In this document: positions 48,000 through 58,710 of the stretch, one piece after another
Position numbering within the stretch: the first letter of the stretch is position 1
Layout of the letters: each line of letters begins with the position of its first letter
From: Enoplolaimus lenunculus
Taxonomy: Eukaryota > Nematoda > Enoplea > Enoplida > Thoracostomopsidae
Assembly: GCA_030248215.1 (NCBI GenBank)
Contig: JASANG010001546.1
Span: 372,001 to 436,000, forward strand
Direction: 5' to 3'
Length of the DNA stretch: 64,000 nt
The notes under the pieces: model-generated
Seen by the model: only the letters and a program-made list of their open reading frames with translations
Databases searched by the model: none
Told to the model about the DNA's origin: nothing
Program-made: the position numbers and the translations under genes

Positions 48000-50764
48000 A
48001 TGTTGAATTTCAACTGGATATTATCGCGTGTACTATTGATTAATGCGTGCCATATTGTGCAAATTTTGCTTCAATTAAATCAACATTGGGATGTTGCCAG
48101 GGCTGAACTGGTTCTAACATCCAGCGCTACTATGCCTGTGTACCGTGAAAATCAAGGATCCGACCCAAACTATGACCCCTCAGCAGAACCACACGATACG
48201 ATGAGTGATGGAATGCCTGAGTTTCGACTTCGGAAATCTAAATTTGATTATTCGGAACATTTTTTGGGCCAAGGTTGGTAGGATTTTGAAAAAAAGATTT
48301 TTGTGACAGTTTAAAATTTTAGGAACTATGCCTTGTTAAAAATTGATTTGTATCCGGAAGTTTTTGGACTTTTCAGCGTTTGATATCGTGGATGTTTGAT
48401 AATGGTGAGACAGCAGTATTATAATGAAGTACTATTGTTTGCGTTTCTTGCAAACAATTCGCGCTCACCGAAATCCTGAAATTCGATTTTACATTTTTCC
48501 TTTTGTACTTAAATCTTGCATATTTGCAACCCCTAAAACATTCCTCGCCAAACTCTGTGTTCCCGAACACTGCGCAGTATTTTTGTTTGCATTTCGGTTC
48601 GCTGTTTAATTCTTTGCTACATCGTGTACATTGACTTTTAAATGAATGTTGTAATTTGCATATATGTGCTGTCTCTTGTTTACATATGAAACAATTTATT
48701 ACAACAGCTGGAATACTGTTCAAAATACGTATGTGGAACTTTCTAGCTTTAATAATATAGATAAATATTCTGAGTTACAAACAAAGTTTCGAAAAGTAAA
48801 AATTGCAATAAAGAAACAATGTTGAGGTGCTGATTTGCAATAGCAATTTAGTGATATCCGGTTACAGGCTAAGCGTCTCTTACTGCATTCCGGTCTGTCA
48901 AAAGCGTCAAAGAACACCGGTTTGAATTTTTAACCGGTCCCTGATTAATTTTCGTATTACTTCGCTTTAACCAAACTCAAAACGATGAGCGATATTTTTT
49001 CAAACTTCCGTTCAAATTGCAATGGTTGAATTGAAAACTGAATTGAATTTATAAAATTCATTTGTATTTCAGACACAACCAAGTGCTACAGTTGTATGTC
49101 GGACGTTTATTTGAAAGCTTGGGATCGACTACGTTACACGTACACTCAGCCGCGTAATTTTAGCGAACAGTGCAACGATAATTATCAACAAATAAATATC
49201 GGTACAGTGGATTGTCCAACAATTTGTGTCGTTATGATCGATGAAACTGTGATCGCAGGTACAATTCCCCCACCCCCGCCCTCCCCCCTCAGCGCGCGGT
49301 CTACCACGACCATTACCAGAGACCCTGGTTGCTCATGTATGGAATGCGCGCCGATACAAAACCCGCAGGCTCAGGCCATGGGTGATGATCAGAGATTTGG
49401 TTTGGGACAGTTGAGACCGGACCTGTAGCCAACTCACGTTGTTACGAGGGGCTGAACATTTTTCAGGAGGAGCATACTCTCTAAAAACTTAAACTTAAAT
49501 TACAGCTTAACTAAACTTGAATATTAGTTTAAGTAAAACTTAAATGGCTGGACGGACTAACTAAACTAGAATTTTAAGTTTTAGTTGAACTAGTATATTT
49601 TTAAGTTTAACACGAGTTTAATTGAACTTATTTTTAGATTAAGCAAAAAGTGCAGCCCAGAAATTATGTGTAACAAAGAGTTCACTATAAGTTTAGCTTA
49701 AACTAAAAATACGTAAAATTTTAAATTAGTTTAAGCGTATCCTACCCGTTAGTTCAGTTATTCTTAAAATTTAGTTTAATACTACTGGATTAGCTTAAGC
49801 TTATCTCAATTTAGTATAAGCTTTTAGAAAGTACAATGAATCAATTGTTAATTTATAAAGCTTAATTATTAACCGAGATGGAAGCTAAAGTATAACTTGT
49901 AAAGGATTTATGCACAAGCTAAGAGTTCCGGCTGGACTGAAGTATTAACTGATAATATGTTAAGATTCAAGCACAGGACTATGATTAAGGACATTGTGTA
50001 ATTCAGATAATAGCACTCTTGTACACTTCCCTTTGAAGGCTTAGGTTTGAGCTTAGCTTAGACTGATGTTTCTGCGAATTCTTTCCTAAGCCTAAGCCTA
50101 AGCTTAAATGTTTTACCTAAAATCTTCCATTGGCCTACGCCTGAGCATAAGCCTTAGCCTATGGGTTAATCTTAAATAAACAACCGTATTCCACGCGGGT
50201 ATCACATTGCAACAAATTATAGAAATAGCAATTAAATTGCAATGTACAATACCGAAGCCTGGGATCTAGGCCCTGGTATAAAAGGAATTTAATATCAAAA
50301 TTACGTGTGGCCTCTCGCTCGCTTCGCTCATACTTTATCAGTTGATATTTCTATTTCATGCTAAATAAATATTTTCAGGATTTAGCTATTTTGGCTTTAT
50401 CCGCGGTTGCTATGACAACATCTTACAGAACGGCTACAACGAAACCATCGTTCAACACGATGGCTGGCTACGAATGAATACATGTCGCCGATATAATCGC
50501 TACGAGTTGCTTATGTTGCCAAAGTCGCTCAGGCATAGACATTCACAGTACGGGGGAAACAATGGATATCGTGGCTCAGATTATAACGATGGGGGTATAT
50601 GGCTGTGTACGTGTTATGGCGATAAATGCAATCGGGGGGTACCACAGTACTCAAAGCGGGCCCCCTCGATGTTTCAATCAACAGCGTGTTCCAGTTGGGC
50701 TCTGGTGCTATGGGCTATTACGCTACACTGCCTAACTTATACAGTGCTTTCAACCTTAAGATAG
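48000..50764 (+). CDS. odr-2-like: ODR-2/HOT-type Ly6/uPAR GPI-anchored surface protein, three exons
   Basis: Exons are 48000-48273, 49073-49258 and 50379-50764 (TAG stop). Both introns are phase 1 with GT-AG ends, and the acceptors follow TATTTCAG and ATTTTCAG. The joined product is 281 residues. A hydrophobic N-terminus suits a signal peptide; the first in-frame ATG after the upstream stop is at 48000. An acidic linker of about 50 residues follows. The Ly6 domain has ten cysteines at 96, 99, 125, 139, 143, 164, 189, 230, 232 and 237, starting CYSC and ending CYGDKCN. Internal blocks DCPTICV and FIRGCYDNIL resemble nematode ODR-2/HOT proteins. NFS (120) and NET (174) are possible N-glycosylation sites. 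A hydrophobic tail from about residue 258 to the end fits GPI attachment. Family role (known): C. elegans ODR-2 is a neuronal GPI-linked protein needed for some olfactory behaviour. Family call is strong; the exact paralogue and the true 5' exon are uncertain. Confidence 0.88.
48509..48715 (-). CDS. Cysteine-rich Ly6-like exon, antisense inside the Ly6 gene intron
   Basis: On the minus strand a frame is open from about 48723 to 48373 (116 codons). It holds CFIC, then QCTRC, KCKQKYC and ECFRGC, ten cysteines in all. The order CxxC ... CxxxxC ... RGC resembles small secreted or GPI-linked Ly6-like proteins of nematodes. A possible acceptor (TTTTGAACAG) precedes 48715, and a possible donor (AA|GTACAA) lies just below 48509. 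Partner exons were not identified. It lies entirely in intron 1 of the plus-strand Ly6 gene. It may be a nested gene, a decayed paralogue, or chance enrichment of cysteines. Confidence 0.38.
49476..49831. mobile_element. M6 MITE in Ly6 intron 2
   Basis: CTCTCTAAAAACTTAAAC start and TATAAGCTTTTAGAAAG end. Strong similarity to 31854-32240, but without its internal 45-base duplication. Confidence 0.75.
50030..50185 (-). repeat. Degenerate telomere-like repeats in Ly6 intron 2
   Basis: GCTTAGGTTTGAGC, CCTAAGCCTAAGCC and similar units occur in both orientations, possibly a decayed TelA or TelB core. Confidence 0.5.
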
Positions 50765-51296
50765 CTACAATGCCCGGTGTTTAAAATCTTCGTTTCAATA
50801 CGATTTTTGGTCAATTTTAAGATTTAAAAACCAATGATAAAGATGGATATTTGCGGAAAGAATATCTTTATCGCAGAACATTTTAAAATTTGAACGGCAA
50901 ACATCAAAAACAACGTTTGGAATAATAGAATATGACTTCGGTTTTATTTTCTGGTTCATGCATCTGTGTTAAAGTTCCGGCTAAACGTACGCAAATAAAC
51001 GTCCGGTGGGATCAATTCAGTGTGTAGCTACTTGGTTGAGGGTCCGGGTCACGCATGAATACCGGTGGATAATTTGGAATATCCCGGAAGATGCGAAAAA
51101 ATTACTATTTTGCAAGAATTGTGACCTTCTGGTTGTATGGCAACTAATTTGACTTACGTGGATTTCATTGGAATCGAAGGATTTTACTATTCCAACTATG
51201 ATCTCAACTCATTGGTGCACCTATAACAGCTACGAGGGAACGAAATGTCGCATACTGATTTTTAGATTGTTTATTGTGTGAACCGTTTCATACCTT

Positions 51297-51486
51297 GGGA
51301 TTATGTAACGATCAGAGGCGGAATATTTTTTCTGTCAAACTGCAATAGAGTAAGTTTAAGCTTTAGAATGATTTTTTTCATTAGGCTTGGGCTTAGGTTT
51401 AGGTGTAAGCTGATTATGACGCTTAGGCTTAGGCTTAATAAAATGCTTATATATACTACTGTTACGGTCCTGTTCTATACATTGGC
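51297..51486 (+). mobile_element. TelA element
   Basis: The left end is diverged (TTATGTAACGATCAGAGG); the right end is CCTGTTCTATACATTGGC. The TTTTTCTGTCAAAC block and two telomere-like arrays are present. Confidence 0.74.
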
Positions 51487-51796
51487 TTATGCCTTGCACG
51501 ACTGATGATAGAACGACAGTTTAAATGACCAGTAGTAAATCCCTTCGAGTAAGAGTATTCAATTGGTGAGTGGAAATATTCATCGGCGCATATTTTGCTG
51601 CGCTGGCACTACGAGAGCAAATGACGGCCTACGATTAAATCCGTTTCCACCTGGAAGCAATTTTTTTGGTTAAAACAATTTACGAAAAAACTTTGGTCAT
51701 CTTTTTGAAAATTTCACATTGCAGACGAAGTTATTTTGTTTTCGATTTAATGACGATGTTAAATAACCTTGAAGTTAAACTTTCTAACAAAACACA

Positions 51797-51990
51797 GCCA
51801 ATGTTAACAACAGATGGGGAACGTTTTTCTGCGGGACTGCAATACAATAAGCTTAAGCTTTAGACTAATTTTCTGCTCAGGCTAAGGATTGGGCTTATGC
51901 GTAGGGTTAGGTATACCTACGCTCGTTTTTGCGCTTATAGGTTTAGGCTAGGAATAGGATTATACTAATGATACGGCCCTGTTCTATAAT
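51797..51990 (+). mobile_element. TelA element, diverged
   Basis: GCCAATGTTAACAACAGATG start, ACGTTTTTCTGCGGGAC block, diverged telomere-like arrays, and a CCCTGTTCTATAAT right end. It is the second TelA copy within 0.7 kb. Confidence 0.72.
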
Positions 51991-52042
51991 TTCGCACCGA
52001 ATCTCTGAAAATACAAAAGTTGCATACTCGTATCAATTGTTA

Positions 52043-52252
52043 CACTGCAAAAAATGCTGAGTCAAATTGACTTTTTCCGAAATAGGCTCTGCAGGAATAC
52101 ACAAACGGAGTCAAATTCGACTCCGTCAGAGTTAAATTAGAATCACCGAGTAGTACGTTTGACTCTGGCTAAAGTTGAATTTGACTCAGTTTGTGTAGTC
52201 CCGTAGAGCCTACTTCGGAGAGAGTCCATTTGACTCACCATTTTTTGCAGTG
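52043..52252. mobile_element. M2 palindromic MITE
   Basis: CACTGCAAAAAATGCTGAG start and CACCATTTTTTGCAGTG end, 210 bases, both arms present. Confidence 0.82.
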
Positions 52253-52722
52253 ATGATATTATTCAATCATGTCGGCGCACCAAACTCCTTTTAACTAGTT
52301 GAAATATGTTGTGTGCTCATGTAAAGTTCATAAAGAACCACCAATGTCAAGGGTATCAATGAGTATGAAAGTATATAAATAAACAAATGAACAATAATTC
52401 CATTGTAGTTTACCGAATACCTATTTGAACTAAATTTGAAAAAACATAGAATTTGTTTTAAGCTTTGGACGTTTGACCAAAAATGTAAGAATTTTTTTAA
52501 ATTATTTCACATATTTCAGCAACTTCAAAAATTTTCAAAATCTAACCATTTGTGGACAAAGTTCGACTGGACCAGGGATAATGATAAATAACAACAGCAC
52601 ATTTTTAAAATAACATTCTGGATCTTGGAGGTAGGAACAAATTATAATTTACATGAGATATATACTATTTTGATGTCAAAACTTGGCTAGGCTACTGTAC
52701 CAATATTTGAGCTCTAGAAATA

Positions 52723-52929
52723 CACTGCAAAAAATTGGTGAGTCAAATTGACTCTCTCCGAAATAGACATTTTTTGGGACTACACAAACTGAGTTCGACT
52801 CCGCCAGAGTCAAATTCGACCTACTTAGTAGCAAGTTTGACTCTAGTGGATTCGAAATTGACTCAATTTATGTATTCCCGAAAAGCCTAATTCGGAGAGG
52901 GTCAATTGGGCTCATGATTTTTGGCAGTG
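52723..52929. mobile_element. M2 palindromic MITE
   Basis: CACTGCAAAAAATTGGTGAG start and ATTTTTGGCAGTG end, 207 bases, in the same orientation as the copy 470 bases to the left. Confidence 0.8.
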
Positions 52930-53818
52930 TCGTTAGTCGTGGAAAAAGACAACTTTCTCAACGCAGTTCCATAAATTTTAATTCAAAGATCACTCATTTT
53001 CCTAAATTCAACGACAAAATTTCGAAACGATTGTCGCTGCAAAAATTGGCATCCGTCTAAAAATTTTAATACAAAATATTTAAAAAACATGAGCAGAAAT
53101 TAGAAATGAAGCATCCAGGATGTAATAAAAAAGTTGTTAAATTAAAAATAATTTTAAATGTTTTAATTTTTTATTTTCATAAACTTAGAAATAATCGTGA
53201 GAAAAAAACGCGTTCAAATTGTGTTTTGCAACAATTCAAAATATTTAATGAAAATTTATTGTGTTTTTTTACTTGTTAAAGTACTTTTTTTACACAAAAT
53301 TTATACAGACACAACCGAATGATCAGTATTATATATTTTAAGAAAAATATTATTTTTTTTCACTAAAATTTTAATAAACAGTAAACATTCAAGCGTTGGT
53401 CGCATTTCTGTTTAAGATTTGATTTCTACTTTTGCTGAAAATTAAATAAACCAATCACTGTATGTAATCCGATTACTCTAAAAGTCGTTTTTAAGATATT
53501 TTTTTTGAAAACTCACACAATTTTTAGTTTACCATTTTACCATTTCAGTTTAAGATTAATGTCCAAAATATTTTTGAACCGAGTGTGTCTAATAAACTAA
53601 AAAACAAATTTGATTTTAAACTTTAATCAGTTTATATTTAAGCTTAAAATTCAAATTATCTTTGGTCGTAGATCATTGGTTGCTAAAATGAAAAATTTTA
53701 AAACAATTAGCACTGAACAAATAATTTTGCTTAAATTTCAAACTTGGCTACAGTACGTATGATCTGCAATAATCGAAGTTTACTGTCATTTTTGGTACCT
53801 GAACAGGACTAAATTATC

Positions 53819-54053
53819 GACCCGTGTTACTTTGATCGGCGTCTCGACTTCTGGTGGGTCTATTAAAGAGTTGGTTTAGATTCTAGATTACTTACATGTT
53901 TTTGCGTAGGCTTAAGCTTAGGTTTAGAGCACATTTTTGCAACCCTTAGGCTTAGGCTTAGGCTTAGGAGCACATTTTTGCAACGCTTAGGCTTAGGATT
54001 AGCCTTAGGAAGACGGTTAATCTACTGTTACGCTCCTTAAAATAACATTGGCC
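53819..54053 (+). mobile_element. TelB element with perfect 8-bp target-site duplication
   Basis: Ends are GACCCGTGTTACTTTGA and CTTAAAATAACATTGGCC. Exact direct repeats AAATTATC flank it (53811-53818 and 54054-54061). Two TTAGGC-type arrays and a CACATTTTTGCAAC spacer lie inside. No open frame for a transposase is present. Confidence 0.88.
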
Positions 54054-54414
54054 AAATTATCTCTCCAGGTGGATGCTTAACTAAGCACGTATAGGCGGTT
54101 TTAGGCTTAGATTTTAAATTTCAAATTTTATTGCAGCTTTTAAGCATTTATTGATCTTGAATAGGCAAACTTTATCGCGTTTCGCGTTGTTTTGTGCCGT
54201 TTTTAATATAGCTGAACAGGCATAATCAGGTATTAAAAGTACTACTTGTTGCCGGGCTGGTCTAATGATCTGTTAATTTAGGTTTAGGCTTAGGCTTAAG
54301 CAATCAAAAATTTACCGGTTCGGTTGCATATGGCCTTGTTGTTGGTTTTTAATTAAGGTTATTTTTTCTTTTTCATGAGTAAATCATGTTTTCACTACAA
54401 GTCTTGTTGAGATA

Positions 54415-54858
54415 CTGTAGTGACCCGAATAAGAAGGGTGCGGTAATAAGAGGGGGTCCCCATTTTCAGTCCTAATTAATAGCAGTCCGTATCCATAATA
54501 AGAGTCCGTAAGCGCATTGAGTCCCTAAACCCTAATTAGAGTACATAAATGTCAATTATTCCTAATTGTAGCGCATAAATGACTCCAGAACCAAACAAAG
54601 TTGAGTTCGAATCTTTATAGCATACTTATGTTTTGAAAGCAACATTCCACAATATAACCTTGCATTATCGCTCAAGCTTTTGATGCAAAGCAAAAAACGT
54701 TTAATTAAACGGATAGTTGCAATACCGGATATATATCAGTAAGGAATGGGGCGGCAGGGTGGTTGAAAACAAATAACAGTCCGTAACCGAATAACAAGGG
54801 GGTACCCTCTGGAGAGGCCAAATAAACATCAGTCCCCCTTTTACTCGGGTCGCTACAG
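54415..54858 (+). mobile_element. M3 MITE with TA duplication
   Basis: CTGTAGTGACCCGAATAAG start and CTCGGGTCGCTACAG end, 444 bases, flanked by TA on both sides. TA duplication suggests a Tc1/mariner-type source. Confidence 0.85.
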
Positions 54859-54942
54859 TACGTTTACAAATTAGTCTCTCGTTTACTTCCAGCTCAGGTT
54901 TTAGGTTTTCAGATTTTGACATTGTTTGTCTAAGATAGGAAG

Positions 54943-55105
54943 CTGAACTTCAGACCATTTAAACTATTAAGCAGCAAAGAAAGCGAACCTACATTGCGGG
55001 TATTAAACTATCAGCCTTAGGATTCGCTGGCAAGCACACTACCACACACGGCGCCACACATCCCGCCTTTCCAACCACTTCTGTCGTCCGCTGTATGTGT
55101 CAACG
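54943..55105 (-). repeat. SINE-like element, tRNA-type head
   Basis: In complement it reads GTGTGTGGTAGTGTGCTTGCC then GCGAATCCTAAGG, resembling A and B boxes of a tRNA-derived promoter. It aligns along its length with 55479-55632. Confidence 0.45.
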
Positions 55106-55153
55106 GTATGCTGCTAGCTAGCATATATACAGCGCACTGCACTATATTTCATA

Positions 55154-55347
55154 GGCCAATGTTACTTTAAGGGGCGTAACAGTAAATCAAGCGTATTACT
55201 AAGCGTAAGCCTAAGCCTAATCGTTGCAAAAATGTGTTCCTAAGCCTAAGTCTAAGCCTAAGCAAAAAATGTTATCTAGAATCTAAACCTACTCTTTTTA
55301 GATAGACCCACCAAAAACCTGGACGCCCCTTAAAGTATAACATGGGC
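55154..55347 (-). mobile_element. TelB element, reverse orientation
   Basis: It begins GGCCAATGTTACTTTAAG and ends ATGGGC, with GCCTAAGCCTAA arrays and the CACATTTTTGCAAC spacer in complement. It lies between two SINE-like copies. Confidence 0.82.
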
Positions 55348-55478
55348 TCATATGTACAGTAAGGACAAGCATGTCAACATACTTACATCCCTCCACTTTC
55401 ACCAAAGTCGTCCCTTAACAATCCATCCAGTTTTGACTGATGCCATATCAAAAGCTCTATGTCAATCAAAATAGGAAC

Positions 55479-55632
55479 CGAGACTTCAGACGTTTTTAAT
55501 TAAGCAGCTGGGAAAACGGGCCTACAATGGGAGGATCGAGCGAGCGGCATTAGGATTCTAACACAGGCGCTCTGCCACTGTGTCACGCATCCCTCAATTA
55601 CTTTGATCGTAGACTGTATGGCGAACAGTGTT
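55479..55632 (-). repeat. SINE-like element, tRNA-type head
   Basis: In complement it reads CACAGTGGCAGAGCGCCTG (A-box-like) then TTAGAATCCTAATG (B-box-like). Shared tail sequence ACTTCAGACG and AAGCAGC with the copy at 54943. A TelB element separates the two. Confidence 0.5.
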
Positions 55633-55659
55633 TAACTGGACCAGAGGTGAAAGTGGGTT

Positions 55660-56545
55660 AAACATTTTTGAGCCGCGCAGGGATTTACCTGTGGAAATTT
55701 TATTGTTTTTATCCTCAAGTGCACCCGCGAAAAATTCCTTTACTCACTACCAGTCTTTACCCGCCCTTGTGTAATTGTGTAATTGAGCGAAGCTCGGAGT
55801 TTCGCGAAGCGTTTTATGTTTTGTACTTGAGGGTCGAAAGGTGGATGTCCGTCTGTCAGTCTGTCCGTCCGAAAAGAATCTCAGGAACGGCTGAACCGAT
55901 TTTGATAATTTTTTTGTTTGAAACTCAATTATCCTGGGGTGTTAACTTCGCATTGGGGTTTTAAAATTTTAAGTCGTTTATTAGAATCAGGCTAATTTGC
56001 ATAATTAATTAAGCCTAAATTAGGACTTTCCACAATATTGCGCTAATTATTACAGTTAGAAGCAATCTAATTTTAGCATTAAAGGGTTTTTTGCGAGGAA
56101 TCTCCGTAGACTGTTTACAAACCTCCAAAACTGATAATTGAGCAGTTAGCTAATGGATAATTTGCATATTAGCGTAGTTTATAAGCCTAAATTAGGACTT
56201 TTTACAATATTTCACTAATTATTAAGGTTGAAAGCAAAACAATATCAGCACTAAAGGGGGTTTAGGTGCGAGGAATTTGAATAAATTGTTTCCAAACATC
56301 CAAAACCGATAATTGAATAGTTAGCTAATAGCTAATTTGCATATTAGCTTAATTGACAAGACAAAATTAGGACTTTTTAAATTATTTCAATAATTATTAG
56401 GGTGGCGGAAGGGTTCTTGGGTACGAAAAATCTTAGGAAATTGCTTAAAAACCTCCAACATGGATAAATGAATAGTTAGCTAATAACTAATTTGCATATT
56501 ACCTTAATTGCTTACGTGCGTTCGAGCTTCGCTCAATAAATGTAG
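55660..56545. repeat. Dispersed repeat with GTCCGTCTGTC block and three ~173-bp tandem units
   Basis: The left part holds GTGGATGTCCGTCTGTCAGT and GGCTGAACCGATTTTGATAA, a pair of blocks seen in repeats of many invertebrates. Three tandem units begin at 56011, 56183 and 56358, each with AAATTAGGACTTT and TAGCTAAT..TTTGCATATTA. The stretch ends GAGCTTCGCTC (56525), the complement of GAGCGAAGCTC at 55785. Confidence 0.65.
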
Positions 56546-57367
56546 TCCCACTACGACTGGTTTTATAATGTATAAATCTTAGTCACTCAATTTACCTCAC
56601 AAAAACTCTTTATTAGTAACCTTGAAAACAAACCATTCAGTAAAAATGTAACACCGGATAATATTGTACATTACACCTATCACCGGCAACACTAGACTCT
56701 TTGTAGATGGTGATCATGATCAGTGAATCAAAACTTTCTTGTCTGTACAAAATCAAATTCAGCCAGAACCATAATATTAATAGCAACCTGCTTTATTTGT
56801 GAGGTACACTAGCTATGTACATGAAACCGCTGTGTGTCATTTTCTACGAAAGTTTAGACGGGTAAACAAATGACAAATTTTTACAAGCGCTTTCAAATTC
56901 TTTATCCGCTGGTACAACCACGTCAAAATTTTCTTACCCGTACCCGCGTTACACGCGAGTACCCGCAGATAGCGTGCAGCTCTGAACCGGACTTCAATAT
57001 CTGTTTTCCGTTATTTTAATTGTTTCGTTTACACCCTGATGGCGACCTTAAGCTGCAGGTTAGCATACGACACAGTTTACACTGCGTAAATATTGTGCAT
57101 ATGTTCCATGACAAACATATGTCTCACATGCTTACAACTATAATATTCTTAGAATTAATACTAATCATTCGCTTAATCTTAAACTTAGGCTTACAGTTTA
57201 CGCTTGCACGATGCCTGCACAAAACCGAAAATTGTTCACATTAAGTTGAAATAGCTGACCGCAAGGTACATATATTGCAACTGTTTTACCGTTGTTTTGT
57301 TCAAATCCTATTTAGAGTCGATAAAAGTGACCAAACCAGACCATCTGCCAAGACTGTTTAAGTAATG

Positions 57368-57565
57368 GGCCAATGTACAGAACAGGGCGGACCAGTAATT
57401 TAAGCGTATTCCTAAGCCTAAGCGTAAGCGTAAGAATGAGTTTATTTTTAATCCTAAGCGTAATCCTAGGCCTAAGTCAAGCCGAAAAAATTAGTCTAAA
57501 CCTTTTAAGCTTATTCCATTGCAGTCCCACAGAAAAACGCTCCGCCTCTGATCTGTACATGGGCC
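57368..57565 (-). mobile_element. TelA element, reverse orientation
   Basis: GGCCAATGTACAGAACAGG start and GATCTGTACATGGGCC end, with CCTAAGCCTAAGCG arrays. Flanks AAGTAATG and AAATAATG match at 7 of 8 positions. Confidence 0.86.
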
Positions 57566-57725
57566 AAATAATGTAACAGATACTCAAACAGCCCGCGTAA
57601 TCGTTATGAAATCCAGAAGGAAAATTAACGGCCATGGCAATTAACGACAAAAATGCTTCGAAGCGATTCAGTTCACAAAAGAAAGAAGATAAAAAGTTTT
57701 ATGTTGGTTCTAAAACTAACATAGG

Positions 57726-57824
57726 GTGAATTAAAAATGAATAACAGTCCGTAACCAAATAACATGGGTCAGCCTCTGATGAATAAATATCAGTCCGCCA
57801 CCCTCGTATCCAGGTCAGTACAAG
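57726..57824 (+). mobile_element. M3 right-end fragment
   Basis: AATAACAGTCCGTAACC, AAATATCAGTCC and CAGGTCAGTACAAG match the last 100 bases of M3. Confidence 0.65.
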
Positions 57825-58673
57825 TATGCTTACATGCTTGATACAAACAATTTCATATATGCTTTATACATGCTTAATTTTTGTGCTTATAACCAGTTTT
57901 GTATATATTGAAAAATATGAGTGAAAACGCGATATTTTATCTTGATATTTTTACAAAAATGTAAAATCAAGTATTTTTTAACATCAAATCGTTGCTTTAA
58001 TACAAAACTATAGGACATTCGTAAGTTTTTTTTGAGAAAAAAAGATTAAAAATTCTAACACAACTTATGCATTGTTTCTTGATATAACGGTATTTTAATA
58101 GTGACAGCGGTCAATGTGGCAAAGATTTCATAAAATATTTGTCGTTTAGCAAATATCTGCTTTGTAAAAATTGTCTTTTTTTCTTGTTTACTCATAAAAG
58201 TGCGAAAATTAATATCCAGTTTATACCTGTGAACTTGTTAACATTTTCAAAACAACCTAAATAATATAAGACTCGTTTTAGGCAAAATTATTAATATTTG
58301 TGTACCAGCAAAGTTTGTAATATTTTATGTTACATCGAGCGCACTTATATTTAGGAACTACTCGATGCCGTTAAAACTGAAGACTTTGTTTTAAAATTTT
58401 GACTTAAAATTACAAAAAACACTATATATCAACGTAATTGTGTCAAAATATAACTATTTTTACAGCAAAAAAATCCCGTTTTTACTAGTAAAATTATCAT
58501 TTTAGGTTGCGCTAATGTTTGGCGTTTAGTGCGTGTCCCAGATTTACTAAAATGTAACGTTTTACAATGTGAAGCTTTAGTTAAAGTAGGAGAATTTGTT
58601 TCAGCAGCAACACATTAGTTTAAGTTGCATCCAGGAGATGTGTTGGCTTTTTGGCCGCGTATAGTAAAACTGC

Positions 58674-58710
58674 AATAAATAATAATAATAATAATAGTAA
58701 TAATAATAAC
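58674..58710. repeat. (AAT)n microsatellite
   Basis: About twelve AAT units with one AGT change, 1.05 kb before the collagen start. Confidence 0.85.
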
